A DNA stretch of 64,000 nt from contig OX442424.1 in NCBI GenBank assembly GCA_949361645.1, positions 8,724,832 through 8,788,831 on the forward strand, given 5' to 3'. This stretch comes from Spongilla lacustris. Lineage: Eukaryota > Porifera > Demospongiae > Spongillida > Spongillidae. Under the pieces are notes generated by a model that ran no database searches, had not been told where the DNA came from, and saw only the letters and a program-made list of their open reading frames with translations. Both the position numbers and the translations under genes were made by a program. Positions 1 through 9,968 of the stretch are shown piece by piece; the first letter of the stretch is position 1; each line of letters starts with the position of its first letter.

Positions 1-86
1 TGAAAGACAACTTGCAGAATACATGTACAAGGCTGCTAAGCAATCACATTTAAATACATTGTCCCTTTCTGAAAAATTAAATATAT

Positions 87-1916
87 TCACGCTACGCTTG
101 TCTCCAAAAGATCATATGACACTTGTGGCTTCTTGGGATGGAAACTTCCACTGTACTCAAGTGCCCATCCAGCCTGAAGGAGCACGTGTTCCTCGTGCCA
201 CCGTCCCATTAGTTGCACACCAATAGGCAGACCACCCTTTGTGTAGCCCACTGGTAACACAAGACCTGGGATCCCCGTGAAGTTGGCAAGAAACGCAAAT
301 CGCATGAGTTGGCCACTGGCTGTGGCGTCTGATATTCCTTTGGGAATGGCAGCTGGTATGATGGCTGGGGCAGGGATGGCTGTGGCTGGGGTGACTATGA
401 CATCCACCCCCTTAAATATGTGCTTCATAATCTCCACTGCCCTGGTACGTTGCTTCTGTGCATTGATGTACTCAATTGCACTGGTATTGTAAGAAAATGC
501 TAGCAGCAGCTGTGTCTCCAAATTAATTTCATCAAAGTGCCGATCGACGTCAGCTAGCAGAGCAGTTCCCATCTCAGTAGCAATGGTTACAAAGTGGGCC
601 ACCCTGGTCTCCTCCAGCTCCGGGATCACTATCTCCTTCACCTCTGCCCCAAGGGACTCCATCTGCCCCACAGCAGCCTTGCACGCCGCCACCACTTCTG
701 CATCTGCATGCTCAAAATACTTCCAATAAACGCCCACCCTAAGTCCTGCCAATTTGCTCACTCCTAGCCCTTTCAAAGAGGCCATCTTTCTATCTGATTC
801 ATGTGAGATGATGTCTAGTACTATTGCACAATCCAGTACAGAGGCCCCCAGGGGTCCATGGGCCCCCACAGTGTAGGCAACAGGGAGTATGCCTTTGTCA
901 TCCAAGGACCTGTTGGTAGGCTTTAGCCCTACCACCCCACACACTCCTGCAGGAATCCTGATGGAGCCGCCTCCATCTGATCCTAGAGCTACGGGGCACA
1001 GACCTGCAGCCACACACACGGCCGAACCAGAGGAGCTGCCTCCTGCAAAGTGACCAGGGTTGTGAGGGTTGCGGGCATGGAGGTGGTTTGTGTTTGGATT
1101 GGAGCCCAGAGTGCCCGTTCCAAACTCATGCATGTTGGCCACTCCAATCACCACTGCTCCAGCTTTCCTTAGTTTCTCTACAGACCCACCCTCCTCGATA
1201 CCCCGGGACAGCTCTGGGATGAAAGATGAACCACCGCGCAGTGCATACGGCTCCACCCTGAACTCTCCCTTCACTGCCACAGGAACCCCATCCAGGTGAG
1301 AGAGAGGCTTTCCCTGCTTCCAGCGCTCAGTAGATGCCTTGGCCATGGCTAACACAACGCTTGTATCCGAGTCCACGATCCCCCTCAGAGGGGGTGTGGC
1401 CGAGTTAGAGTGTTTAATGAAGTCCACTGCTCTCACGGCTACATCAGTGGGAGTGCATGTACCCGAGCGAAAGGCTTGGACGTAGTCCGCAATGGTTTTG
1501 AGGTGAAAACCATCGGCAACATGTATTCTGCTATCTATTAGTGGTTGTAGTACGCTTCTGTTGGCTTCGTGGTTGTCTTGATCCGATCGAGGGACGTCCG
1601 GGTAGTACGTAGGGTCTTCTGGAATGTAAAGATGAGTTAGAAGGTCCAAGCCGCTGGTTTTAGCGAGGAGTGGGACCAGTATGGCCTTTCCAACACGTGT
1701 GTACGCGATCCAAAGTAGGAACTGGAACAGAGAACCGGTGGCAGGGAGATCGAAGAGGTCCTTGCAATGGTAGGTGACCGTTTCTGGGTTGTCCAGGACT
1801 ACGCGAATTGGTGGTGCTACACGAACGCGTTGGGTTCCTCTATGAGGCCTGGGAGCTCTGAACAGGTAGTACCCGAGCAGGGCCAAAAGTACCAGCACCA
1901 ATGCTAACACAAACAT
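87..1916 (-). CDS. Fatty-acid amide hydrolase-like amidase (amidase signature family)
   Basis: Single-exon gene of 609 codons. It starts at the ATG that opens MFVLALVLVLLALLGYYLF, a membrane signal anchor; the frame stays open upstream but has no other ATG. The amidase-signature core is complete. The catalytic lysine lies in GVPVAVKGEF, and the Gly/Ser-rich signature GGSSSGSA is followed by LGSDGGGSIRIPAG, which carries the Ser-cisSer-Lys triad residues. The C-terminal LPVGYTKGGLPIGVQLMG matches the family. One N-terminal membrane segment plus an amidase domain is the arrangement of FAAH/FAAH2, which hydrolyse fatty-acid amides on intracellular membranes. The family is certain; substrate is inferred. 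The absence of introns is unusual for this intron-rich neighbourhood and could reflect an old retroposition. Confidence 0.92.
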   Translation of the reverse strand: MFVLALVLVLLALLGYYLFRAPRPHRGTQRVRVAPPIRVVLDNPETVTYHCKDLFDLPATGSLFQFLLWIAYTRVGKAILVPLLAKTSGLDLLTHLYIPEDPTYYPDVPRSDQDNHEANRSVLQPLIDSRIHVADGFHLKTIADYVQAFRSGTCTPTDVAVRAVDFIKHSNSATPPLRGIVDSDTSVVLAMAKASTERWKQGKPLSHLDGVPVAVKGEFRVEPYALRGGSSFIPELSRGIEEGGSVEKLRKAGAVVIGVANMHEFGTGTLGSNPNTNHLHARNPHNPGHFAGGSSSGSAVCVAAGLCPVALGSDGGGSIRIPAGVCGVVGLKPTNRSLDDKGILPVAYTVGAHGPLGASVLDCAIVLDIISHESDRKMASLKGLGVSKLAGLRVGVYWKYFEHADAEVVAACKAAVGQMESLGAEVKEIVIPELEETRVAHFVTIATEMGTALLADVDRHFDEINLETQLLLAFSYNTSAIEYINAQKQRTRAVEIMKHIFKGVDVIVTPATAIPAPAIIPAAIPKGISDATASGQLMRFAFLANFTGIPGLVLPVGYTKGGLPIGVQLMGRWHEEHVLLQAGWALEYSGSFHPKKPQVSYDLLETSVA

Positions 1917-1974
1917 GCTCGACCGCGCTTTAGCTACAATAATAATTATAACGGTAGGAGTAATTTTAAAATTA

Positions 1975-2045
1975 GGTGTTGTCTCACAGCCCTTTGCGAC
2001 TGGACAAAAGGGTCCATTATTAGACAATACCGTAAACCAAAAAAA
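1975..2045. repeat. Dispersed repeat, copy 1 (with 24108-24160)
   Basis: The stretch with TTGCGACTGGACA followed by ATTAGACAATACCGTA recurs at about 24115-24155 as TTGCGGCTGGACA and ATTAGACAATACGGTA. Both lie just upstream of coding or promoter-like DNA. It looks like a short interspersed repeat or a fragment of a larger element. Confidence 0.4.
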
Positions 2046-2710
2046 TCCATTGCGGCTAGATGCGCCATGGCCTCATTAAAATGGCGTTTTTTGAGAGAGC
2101 CGTATCTTGTTCATTTTACCATCGAATACCTTTTCATCCCTCCCATTTAACTGGTGTATCATCGTAGTAGAGACTATACCATATGCGCACTCTTCATATC
2201 GCAATCCTTAATAACGCGCAGCCAATTTATATACGGATATCGTAAGGGAGAGGGGTAGCTTTAGGCTGAAAACACCAAGCACAGACAAATTCTCAAGACG
2301 GTTGGTATGCCGCATCGTAAACTACACACAATTAGGTGTACAGAAACACCATTCAGATGGAGCCATACTTTTTTTTCATCACACAATAAACGGTTTTGCT
2401 TGGCTATTAATAATGCGGCTTCAGTTGCTTTGTTCGGTCACTTAGCCTACCACAGAGACCAGCTCCAGAAACGTTGCAGAGTCTATGGAAGCCTTTGGTG
2501 GCTACAGGGAAGAAAGGGAGGGCATTCTATCAATGTTCAGAGTTACCATAAGTATACACCCCCTGATGGCACCCACTGGAAGTGCCATTCGGTGCTTGTG
2601 ACGTGTATGAGCAGTACTTTGACAGTGTAGTTATAAGTGTATAAGGAGAATTCTGTCTAAGCTGGCATTAGTGTAGCACAGTAAATAGAAGGGAAAGTGT
2701 AACAAGGTAG
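2046..2710. other. Intergenic, no convincing gene
   Basis: Upstream region of the amidase. A plus-strand frame at 2307-2630 is open for 107 codons but shows no recognisable domain and no splice context. I see no RNA gene here. Confidence 0.5.
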
Positions 2711-3555
2711 AATGGGTGGGAGGGAGGAGAGTGAGGGGGAGGGAGGGGAGGAGAGGGGGAGGGAGAGGGGAGGAGAGGAGGAGGGAGAGGGGAGGAGAGG
2801 GGGAGGGAGGGGGAGGGAGAGGGGAGGAGAGGGGAGGGAGAGGAGAGGGGGAGGGAGGAGGGAGAGGAGAGGGGAGGAGGGGGGAGGGAGAGGGGGAGGG
2901 AGAGGGGAGGAGAGGGGGAGGGAGAGGGGAAGGGAGAGGGGAAGGGAGAGGGGGAGGGAGAGGGGGAGGGGGAGGGAGAGGGGGAGGGGGAGGGAGAGGG
3001 TGAGCGAGGGGGAGGAGAGGGGGAGAGGGGAAGGAGAGGGAGGGAGGGAGGAGAGGGGAGTAGAGAAGGAGGGAGAGGGGAGGAGAGGGGGAGGGAGAGG
3101 GGAGGAGAGGGGGAGGGAGAGGGGAGGAGAGGGGGAGGGAGAGGGGAGGAGAGGGAGAGAGGAGAAGAGGGGGAGGTGGAGCAGAGGAGATGAAAGGGAG
3201 GAAGGGGGATGGGTGGTGAGGGGAGGGAGGGGAGGAAGGAGGGGAGGGAAGGAGGAGGGAGGGAGGAGAGGGAGGGAGGAGAGGGAGGGGAGGGAGGAGA
3301 GGGAGGGGAGGGAGGAGAGGGGAGGTAGGAGAAGGAAGGGAGGAGAGGAGAGGGAGGGAGGAGAGGGGAGGAGGGGAGGAGAGGAAGGAGAGGGAAGGGA
3401 GGGAGGGAGGGGAGGGAGGAGAGGGGAGGAGAGGAAGGGGAGGGAGGAGAGGGAGGGGAGGGAGGGGAGGGAGGAGAGGGAGGGAGGGGAGGGAGGAGAG
3501 GGAGGAAGGGGAGGGAGGAAGGGAAGGGAGGGCAGGGAGGAGAGGGTAGTAGAAG
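2711..3555. repeat. Polypurine tract (GGGAGA/GGAGGGA)n
   Basis: About 845 bases that are almost purely purine on the plus strand, built from degenerate GGGAGG/GAGAGGGG units. The open frames through it on both strands (Gly/Arg/Glu or Pro/Ser repeats) are by-products of the repeat. The strand asymmetry and local mirror symmetry would favour triplex (H-DNA) or G-quadruplex folding. Confidence 0.9.
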
Positions 3556-3898
3556 AGAAGGTACTACTAATGGCTTCACATTTATACCCATTAAGTTAAA
3601 TTGTCCCTAGTCCATTTCCACTTAGAATGCTAAGAACAGGAACAGCTGGAGGGACCAATGGATTGGGGTCAGAATAGTAGTCACTTCCTTCCCATAACAT
3701 ATGGGTAGGCACATCTGAGAAGTGTAGGTAAAGGGGGATGCAGTCTCAATGATGGAGACACTAAGAGGATCAAGGGTTGTCTAACACATGAGGCTACTTG
3801 ATGATGGCTAGGACATTGATCTTATCTATAACAATGGGCAAGGTGGACGGGTGCAGGCTTTGGTCTACTTGGTTAACAGGGGGTAGAGTCTATCCTGA

Positions 3899-4054
3899 CT
3901 ATCCATGCCCACACAGAGAACTTATCAATGTATCTACAACAAGGTCCACACCCCTCTCGTATTGTTCAATGCAAGAGCACAGGCTATCCATTGCACCCCG
4001 GATTGTGGAAGCAATTCCACCGCCAAACAAAGCAACATAATCGTGGATAGGCAT
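3899..4054 (-). CDS. Possible small protein, unrecognised
   Basis: A 51-codon minus-strand frame starting MPIHDYVALFGGGIAS and ending SSLCGHG. The composition is protein-like, with a Gly-rich hydrophobic start and an amphipathic middle (CSCIEQYERGVDLVV), and it sits in an otherwise empty interval. No homologue is recognised and no flanking exons could be assigned. Chance is a real alternative. Confidence 0.2.
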   Translation of the reverse strand: MPIHDYVALFGGGIASTIRGAMDSLCSCIEQYERGVDLVVDTLISSLCGHG

Positions 4055-4375
4055 TCTATCCCTTTTCAAACACGGCCATACGCACATGCACTATTAATAG
4101 TTACCACGGCTCAAACCACAGTATACTTCACACGCGTATACCATCGCGAAGAAAAAGTATGGCTACAGTTCCATACTATATGTTGTAAGTACCTTCTGTC
4201 TCCTTTTGTTCTGTGCTTCCATCTGGGGAGCAGAATTTGTCTGCGTGGTCGAAAAAGTACGTTGAAGTCGATGGGTTCGTCAAAAAATGGCCGCTTGTAT
4301 GAAGCAGTGGAGAGAAAACTAGGCCATGTAACATTGGCTACTAATAGAACAAAGGTACTTCATTCCATGTATGGC

Positions 4376-4530
4376 CTTTAAATGGCGACAAGTTCAAACA
4401 TGTTAACACGTAGTGCAAAGTTTGTAAGGTTGTCGGTTGTCAAGGGTGGTTGCTAAGGCATTACGCCACTTTTTCAATATTTCTATAGGTATGCCTTTTG
4501 TCCACAAAATGTATGGCCGCATAGGGCTGT
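4376..4530 (+). repeat. Dispersed repeat, copy A (with 25800-25955)
   Basis: The segment shares several ordered blocks with 25800-25955: AAATGGYGACAA, a GTTGTC...GTTGCTAAGGC block, TTTCAATATTT, and TTGTCCACAAAATGTATGGCCGCA (quoted in part as GTCCACAAAATGTATGGC). Order and spacing are conserved, so these are two diverged copies of one interspersed element of at least 150 bases. Confidence 0.55.
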
Positions 4531-4610
4531 GGTCTGCGGACTACAGTAATTAACACCTCAGCTTACATGGAAGGCGCCAACTAGATTGTCTATTGCTATT
4601 AGCCTTTCGT

Positions 4611-4680
4611 GTAAATAGAGCGGGCAATTACGTACAATTGCCCATTGTTAATGTTGTCGGTAATCACCCGCTCTATTTAC
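4611..4680. repeat. 14-bp perfect inverted repeat upstream of ZZZ3
   Basis: GTAAATAGAGCGGG at 4611 is repeated as CCCGCTCTATTTAC ending at 4680. The 70-base span ends about 117 bases before the ZZZ3 start codon. It could be a small foldback element or a promoter palindrome. Confidence 0.6.
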
Positions 4681-4797
4681 CTGAAAAGCTGTCACCGCAC
4701 CCTCGTTCCCGCTCGAACCTAAACAAGTTTTCCCCCGCCCCCTACAGGTTCATAGCACGTGCACCGCCAAAGTACCACGTGGTGTGTTTACCTTGGG

Positions 4798-7700
4798 ATG
4801 GAAGACAGCGACTTGTTTTCTTCATGCCTCGGTAGCGACAGTATAGACTTCAGAGACGGCTTCGAAATAGAGCACTGTACAGCAGCTGCTCTGGAATGGA
4901 TTGAATGGGAGGAGAAAGTCCACACGCGCTACAACCTGTTTAGCGACAGCCCCACATCGGCATACTGTGAGAAGACTTCTGAAATGACTTCTATGGACAT
5001 TGATAGTGGCAGTATAGTAAACTTGGCACCATGCACTGTTTCATCGACTACCACAGCCATTACACATCCTTGTCGATCAGATAGTGTACAGACAAACCCG
5101 CCTTCCGAGAGTGAACGCTCGAGCGAGTTGGCAGCTCCTGAAAACGAGAATACGGAATCTCTGGAAATACTAACGTCGAAAAAACAGAGGTGTTACTTCG
5201 ATTCAGATACTTTAGCTTTGAAACACAACCCGAAGTAAGCAGTGTAACAAATTCCATTTAATAATCGTGGGAATATGACGTTATCCGAGGATTAGGGTTA
5301 TTGGAATGGAATAGCATATCCTCGTCTCCTAGCCTCTTACCTAGCCTCTCTTACCTCATACTTAGCTACCAGCAACTGCTGAAAACTCTTGCATTGTTAG
5401 AAGCCCAAAAGATGCAGGCCATTAAGGTAAGTGGCTTTATCACCATGTCAACCATTGGTCACCTCTCCATGACCTCCTCAACCATTGGTCACCTCTCCAT
5501 GACCTCCTCAACCATTGGTCACCTCTTCCCCACACCTATCCTGTCACCTCTCTGTTTGAACTGAAGGACATAGATGTTCTCACCACTGTTAAGTCACAAG
5601 CAGAACATGATCCTGTGGCCTTTGTGAATGCACTCAAGGAGGGGGTGTGGTCTCTTACATTAACTAAAGTTGTTTTTTTATTTAAAATCAATGTTCTCTG
5701 GCCTCTAGGCATTGGGTGCTTTGCCTGTGAGGCAACGTGTGGCAGAGATGCCAGTCATCAACTGGAAGGCTTACATTGACAGCTTGAATGGTGTCCTGAA
5801 GCAGTCTACAATGTACTTCTCCACACGTCGACAGGTGGCTAACAGACCTCACCAGCAGTCAGACAAGAGACATAATGTATGACATAATGTATGACATAAT
5901 ATATGACATAATATATGGCACTCACTGTGCCTCACTGTCCCGTCCACACACACCACTGCTCCACACACACCACTGCTCCACACACACCATACTGTACCTT
6001 GTCTTTACACAGAACACACACGACGCAAGGTCTAAGCCTTCCTCATATCGGCAGCCATGGTCCACTGAAGAGCAGGTGGGTGTGGTCTGTATTAGGTTGT
6101 GTGGTTTTGTGGCCATGTTCCCTCCTCCCTCCCTCCTCCCTCCCTCCTCCCTCCCCCTCCCTCCCCCCCTCCCTCAGGCTCGGTTTGAAGAACTGTTGCG
6201 TATATATCCTCCTGAGGCTGTTGAAAGACGGAGGTTTGAGAAGATCTCCAAGGCACTGGGAAGCAGAACTACCCAGCAGGTAAGAGGGGGAGGGGCACAA
6301 TGCAGGGCTCCTGTTAGGAAACAGCATCATAGTGCTAAGGTTCACAGGTACAAGCATCATAGTGCTAAGGTTCACAGGTACAAGCTTATAATGCACAATC
6401 GAACACTTACTGATGCATATCTACTCCTAGTAAAAGCAATTCTCAACTTCTACACGGTCATCATCTTATTCTTTCTTTTACTTGTTCTTTGTGATCTGCA
6501 TTTGGCTCAGAGTGCTGGGAGCTCCTCCTTACTAGTATAGCTGTCACTGTACAGTACATTGGGAGCTCCTCCTTACTAGTATAGCTGTCACTGTACAGTA
6601 CATTGGGAGCCCCTCCCTACTAGTATAGTTGTCACTGTACAGTACATTGGGAGCCCCTCCTTACTAGTATAGCTGTCACTGTACAGTACATTGGGAGCCC
6701 CTCCCTACTAGTATAGCTGTCACTGTACAGTACATTGGGAGCCCCTCCTTACTAGTATAGCTGTCACTGTACAGTACATTGGGAGCTCCTCCTTACTAGT
6801 ATAGCTGTCACTGTACAGTACATTGGGAGCCCCTCCCTACTAGTATAGTTGTCACTGTACAGTACATTGGGAGCCCCTCCTTACTAGTATAGCTGTCACT
6901 GTACAGTACATTGGGAGCCCCTCCCTACTAGTATAGCTGTCACTGTACAGTACATTGGGAGCCCCTCCTTACTAGTATAGCTGTCACTGTACAGTACATT
7001 GGGAGCCCCTCCTTACTAGTATAGCTGTCACTGTACAGTACATTGGGAGCCCCTCCTTACTAGTATAGCTGTCACTGTACAGTACATTGGGAGCCCCTCC
7101 TTACTAGTATAGCTGTCACTGTACAGTGCATTGGGAGCCCCTCCTTACTAGTATAGCTGTCACTGTACAGTGCATTGGGAGCCCCTCCTTACTAGTATAG
7201 CTGTCACTGTACAGTGCATTGGGAGCCCCTCCTTACTAGTATAGCTGTCACTGTACAGTACATTGGGAGCTCCTCCTTACTAGTATAGCTGTCACTGTAC
7301 AGTACATTGGGAGCCCCTCCCTACTAGTATAGTTGTCACTGTACAGTACATTGGGAGCCCCTCCTTACTAGTATAGCTGTCACTGTACAGTACATTGGGA
7401 GCCCCTCCCTACTAGTATAGCTGTCACTGTACAGTACATTGGGAGCCCCTCCTTACTAGTATAGCTGTCACTGTACAGTACATTGGGAGCCCCTCCTTAC
7501 TAGTATAGCTGTCACTGTACAGTACATTGGGAGCCCCTCCTTACTAGTATAGCTGTCACTGTACAGTACATTGGGAGCCCCTCCTTACTAGTATAGCTGT
7601 CACTGTACAGTGCATTGGGAGCCCCTCCTTACTAGTATAGCTGTCACTGTACAGTGCATTGGGAGCCCCTCCTTACTAGTATAGCTGTCACTGTACAGTG

Positions 7701-9935
7701 CATTGGGAGCCCCTCCTTACTAGTATAGCTGTCACTGTACAGTACATTGGGAGCTCCTCCTTACTAGTATAGCTGTCACTGTACAGTACATTGGGAGCCC
7801 CTCCCTACTAGTATAGTTGTCACTGTACAGTACATTGGGAGCCCCTCCTTACTAGTATAGCTGTCACTGTACAGTACATTGGGAGCCCCTCCCTACTAGT
7901 ATAGCTGTCACTGTACAGTACATTGGGAGCCCCTCCTTACTAGTATAGCTGTCACTGTACAGTACATTGGGAGCTCCTCCTTACTAGTATAGCTGTCACT
8001 GTACAGTACATTGGGAGCCCCTCCCTACTAGTATAGTTGTCACTGTACAGTACATTGGGAGCCCCTCCTTACTAGTATAGCTGTCACTGTACAGTACATT
8101 GGGAGCCCCTCCCTACTAGTATAGCTGTCACTGTACAGTACATTGGGAGCCCCTCCTTACTAGTATAGCTGTCACTGTACAGTACATTGGGAGCCCCTCC
8201 TTACTAGTATAGCTGTCACTGTACAGTACATTGGGAGCCCCTCCTTACTAGTATAGCTGTCACTGTACAGTACATTGGGAGCCCCTCCTTACTAGTATAG
8301 CTGTCACTGTACAGTGCATTGGGAGCCCCTCCTTACTAGTATAGCTGTCACTGTACAGTGCATTGGGAGCCCCTCCTTACTAGTATAGCTGTCACTGTAC
8401 AGTGCATTGGGAGCCCCTCCTTACTAGTATAGCTGTCACTGTACAGTACATTGGGAGCTCCTCCTTACTAGTATAGCTGTCACTGTACAGTGCATTGGGA
8501 GCCCCTCCTTACTAGTATAGCTGTCACTGTACAGTACATTGGGAGCTCCTCCTTACTAGTATAGCCACATGCCTCAATAGGATGGGAAGAGTGCACCTGT
8601 GCATATAGGCTGCTGTTAGTGTTACTTCAAAGGCAGCTTACAGACCTGTTAAATAAATTAGTGTGCTAATTATGTCATCAAAGGTCCAGAGGACACCAAA
8701 ATCACACCAATTAGTCACCTGTGCATGTAGGCTAGCAGTGTACAGACCTGTTAAATATGATTATGTCATCAATGGTCAGAGGACACCAAAATCACACCAA
8801 CTAATGTTACTAGTCACCTGTGCATGTAGGCTACAGCTGTTACTACAAGGGCAGTGTTTGTGTCATGTGCATGTAGGCTACAGCTGTTACTGCAAGGGCA
8901 GTGTTTGTGTCCTGTGCTTGTAGGCTACAGCTGTTACTGCAAGGGCAGTGTTTGTGTCCTGTGTGTGTAGGTTACTACAAGGGCAGTGTTGTGTCATCAA
9001 AGGTCAGAGGACACTGAGATCACAGCAACTAAATGTTACTAGTTGTTTTTACATTTGTGTTGCATAGGTCATTCCCCTCTTCCTTGCAGGTGGCTAGCCA
9101 TGTGCAGAAGTACTTCCTTAAGCTTGCAAAGGCAGGACTTCCCGTACCAGGAAGAATACCAAACTTGGCAAATTATGTCAGGAATCCAAGGCGGGTGGGT
9201 TGTTGTTGTTGTTGTGAGCACTTATCCCTTAACTGTCACACACGTGCACACACATTCTCAGGGTAGCAAGAGGCATTTCAACAGACCTTCCACGTTCTTC
9301 TCTGCCCTAGCTCCTAGGGTATTGATGGGCGGAGACAGTGGGGCTTCTAGCCAAGATGGCACCCAGCAAGACAGCTCTGATGATGTTGACGACGACGACG
9401 ACAGTCTCTCTGACCTGCTGGATGGTCCTTTAGATGATGATGTGGATGATGTTGGCTATCCCGTTAAGGTCATACATTTTGGAGTGTCCTTGGCACCTTG
9501 GTTTACCCTCCTCCCCCTCCCTCTGTCCCTCTCCTCCCTCCCTCTGCCCCTCCTCCCCCTCCCTCTGCCTCTCCTCCCCTTTCCTCTGCCCCTCCTCCCC
9601 TTTCCTCTGCTCTCCATTTCAAAGTGTGTCAGCTGCAGTCACCAGGTGTGTACAGGAGTATACTGGAGGTGTGCTGAGTGCCCTGCTGACATGCCCACCA
9701 TCCTATGCCACAACTGTGTAGACAGGTATTCAGAAATAGTATCCAATTGTGTTGGATTTTAGTGAACTTTTGTTCCAGTGACTACAGCTGTGGAAGCCAC
9801 AACCCTTCTCATGAACTTGAAGAGGTGGTCATAACCCAGTCATCCTTCACAGACAAGGATTACACCACTTTTGCTCCGCACGCAGTTCACACCTCCTACA
9901 ATTATCTCGATCCAAATTTTCATCCTCCCGTGTAA
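4798..9935 (+). CDS. ZZZ3: ZZZ3 orthologue (SANT/Myb plus ZZ zinc finger, ATAC complex)
   Basis: Ten exons: 4798-5234, 5366-5426, 5567-5644, 5709-5834, 6013-6075, 6178-6279, 9090-9194, 9262-9468, 9625-9725, 9779-9935. They join in phase to 478 codons plus stop. Exons 5-7 encode the SANT/Myb domain ([49 protein letters not shown]), which aligns closely with vertebrate ZZZ3. An acidic Asp-run linker follows. Exon 9 holds the ZZ finger (CVSC...[10 protein letters not shown]...CHNC), and the end, [14 protein letters not shown], is also diagnostic. In animals ZZZ3 is a histone-reading subunit of the ATAC acetyltransferase complex in the nucleus. The protein is shorter than vertebrate ZZZ3, mainly in the N-terminal disordered part. 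Intron 6 is swollen by a 2-kb minisatellite. Confidence 0.93.
6505..8568. repeat. 44-bp minisatellite, about 47 copies
   Basis: Unit of 44 bases (TTGGGAGCYCCTCCYTACTA then GTATAGYTGTCACTGTACAG and TRCA), repeated from 6505 to 8568 inside ZZZ3 intron 6. Variants at a few positions (CTCC/CCCC, CCT/CTT, GCT/GTT, TACA/TGCA) recur in register. The CTCCTCCTT-type unit, followed by a GTT unit, restarts near 6561, 6781, 7265, 7750 and 7970, with a last CTCC start at 8454. Spacings are 220, 484, 484, 220 and 484 bases, which is 5 or 11 units. Confidence 0.95.
8640..9030. repeat. Degenerate repeats, ZZZ3 intron 6
   Basis: Several imperfect direct repeats, for example GGTCAGAGGACACCAAAATC and GTTACTGCAAGGGCAGTGTT, each present three or four times. 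They lie between the 44-bp array and exon 7. Confidence 0.6.
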
Positions 9936-9968
9936 TTTTGTAATGATTTTACAATTGCGCGCCACGTT

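Noticed and set aside
2307..2630. 107-codon plus-strand frame
   Set aside because: No domain, no splice context, no similarity recognised; consistent with chance in unique DNA.
2668..3599. Open frames of 295-307 codons on both strands (Gly/Arg/Glu or Pro/Ser)
   Set aside because: They are translations of a polypurine repeat, open on both strands, with no domain or non-repeat sequence.
3905..4381. 158-codon plus-strand frame
   Set aside because: Composition is not protein-like, starts without a good ATG context, and overlaps a dispersed repeat at its end.
6505..8568. CRISPR-like regular repeats
   Set aside because: Units are contiguous 44-mers without unique spacers and lie in a eukaryotic intron; this is a minisatellite.
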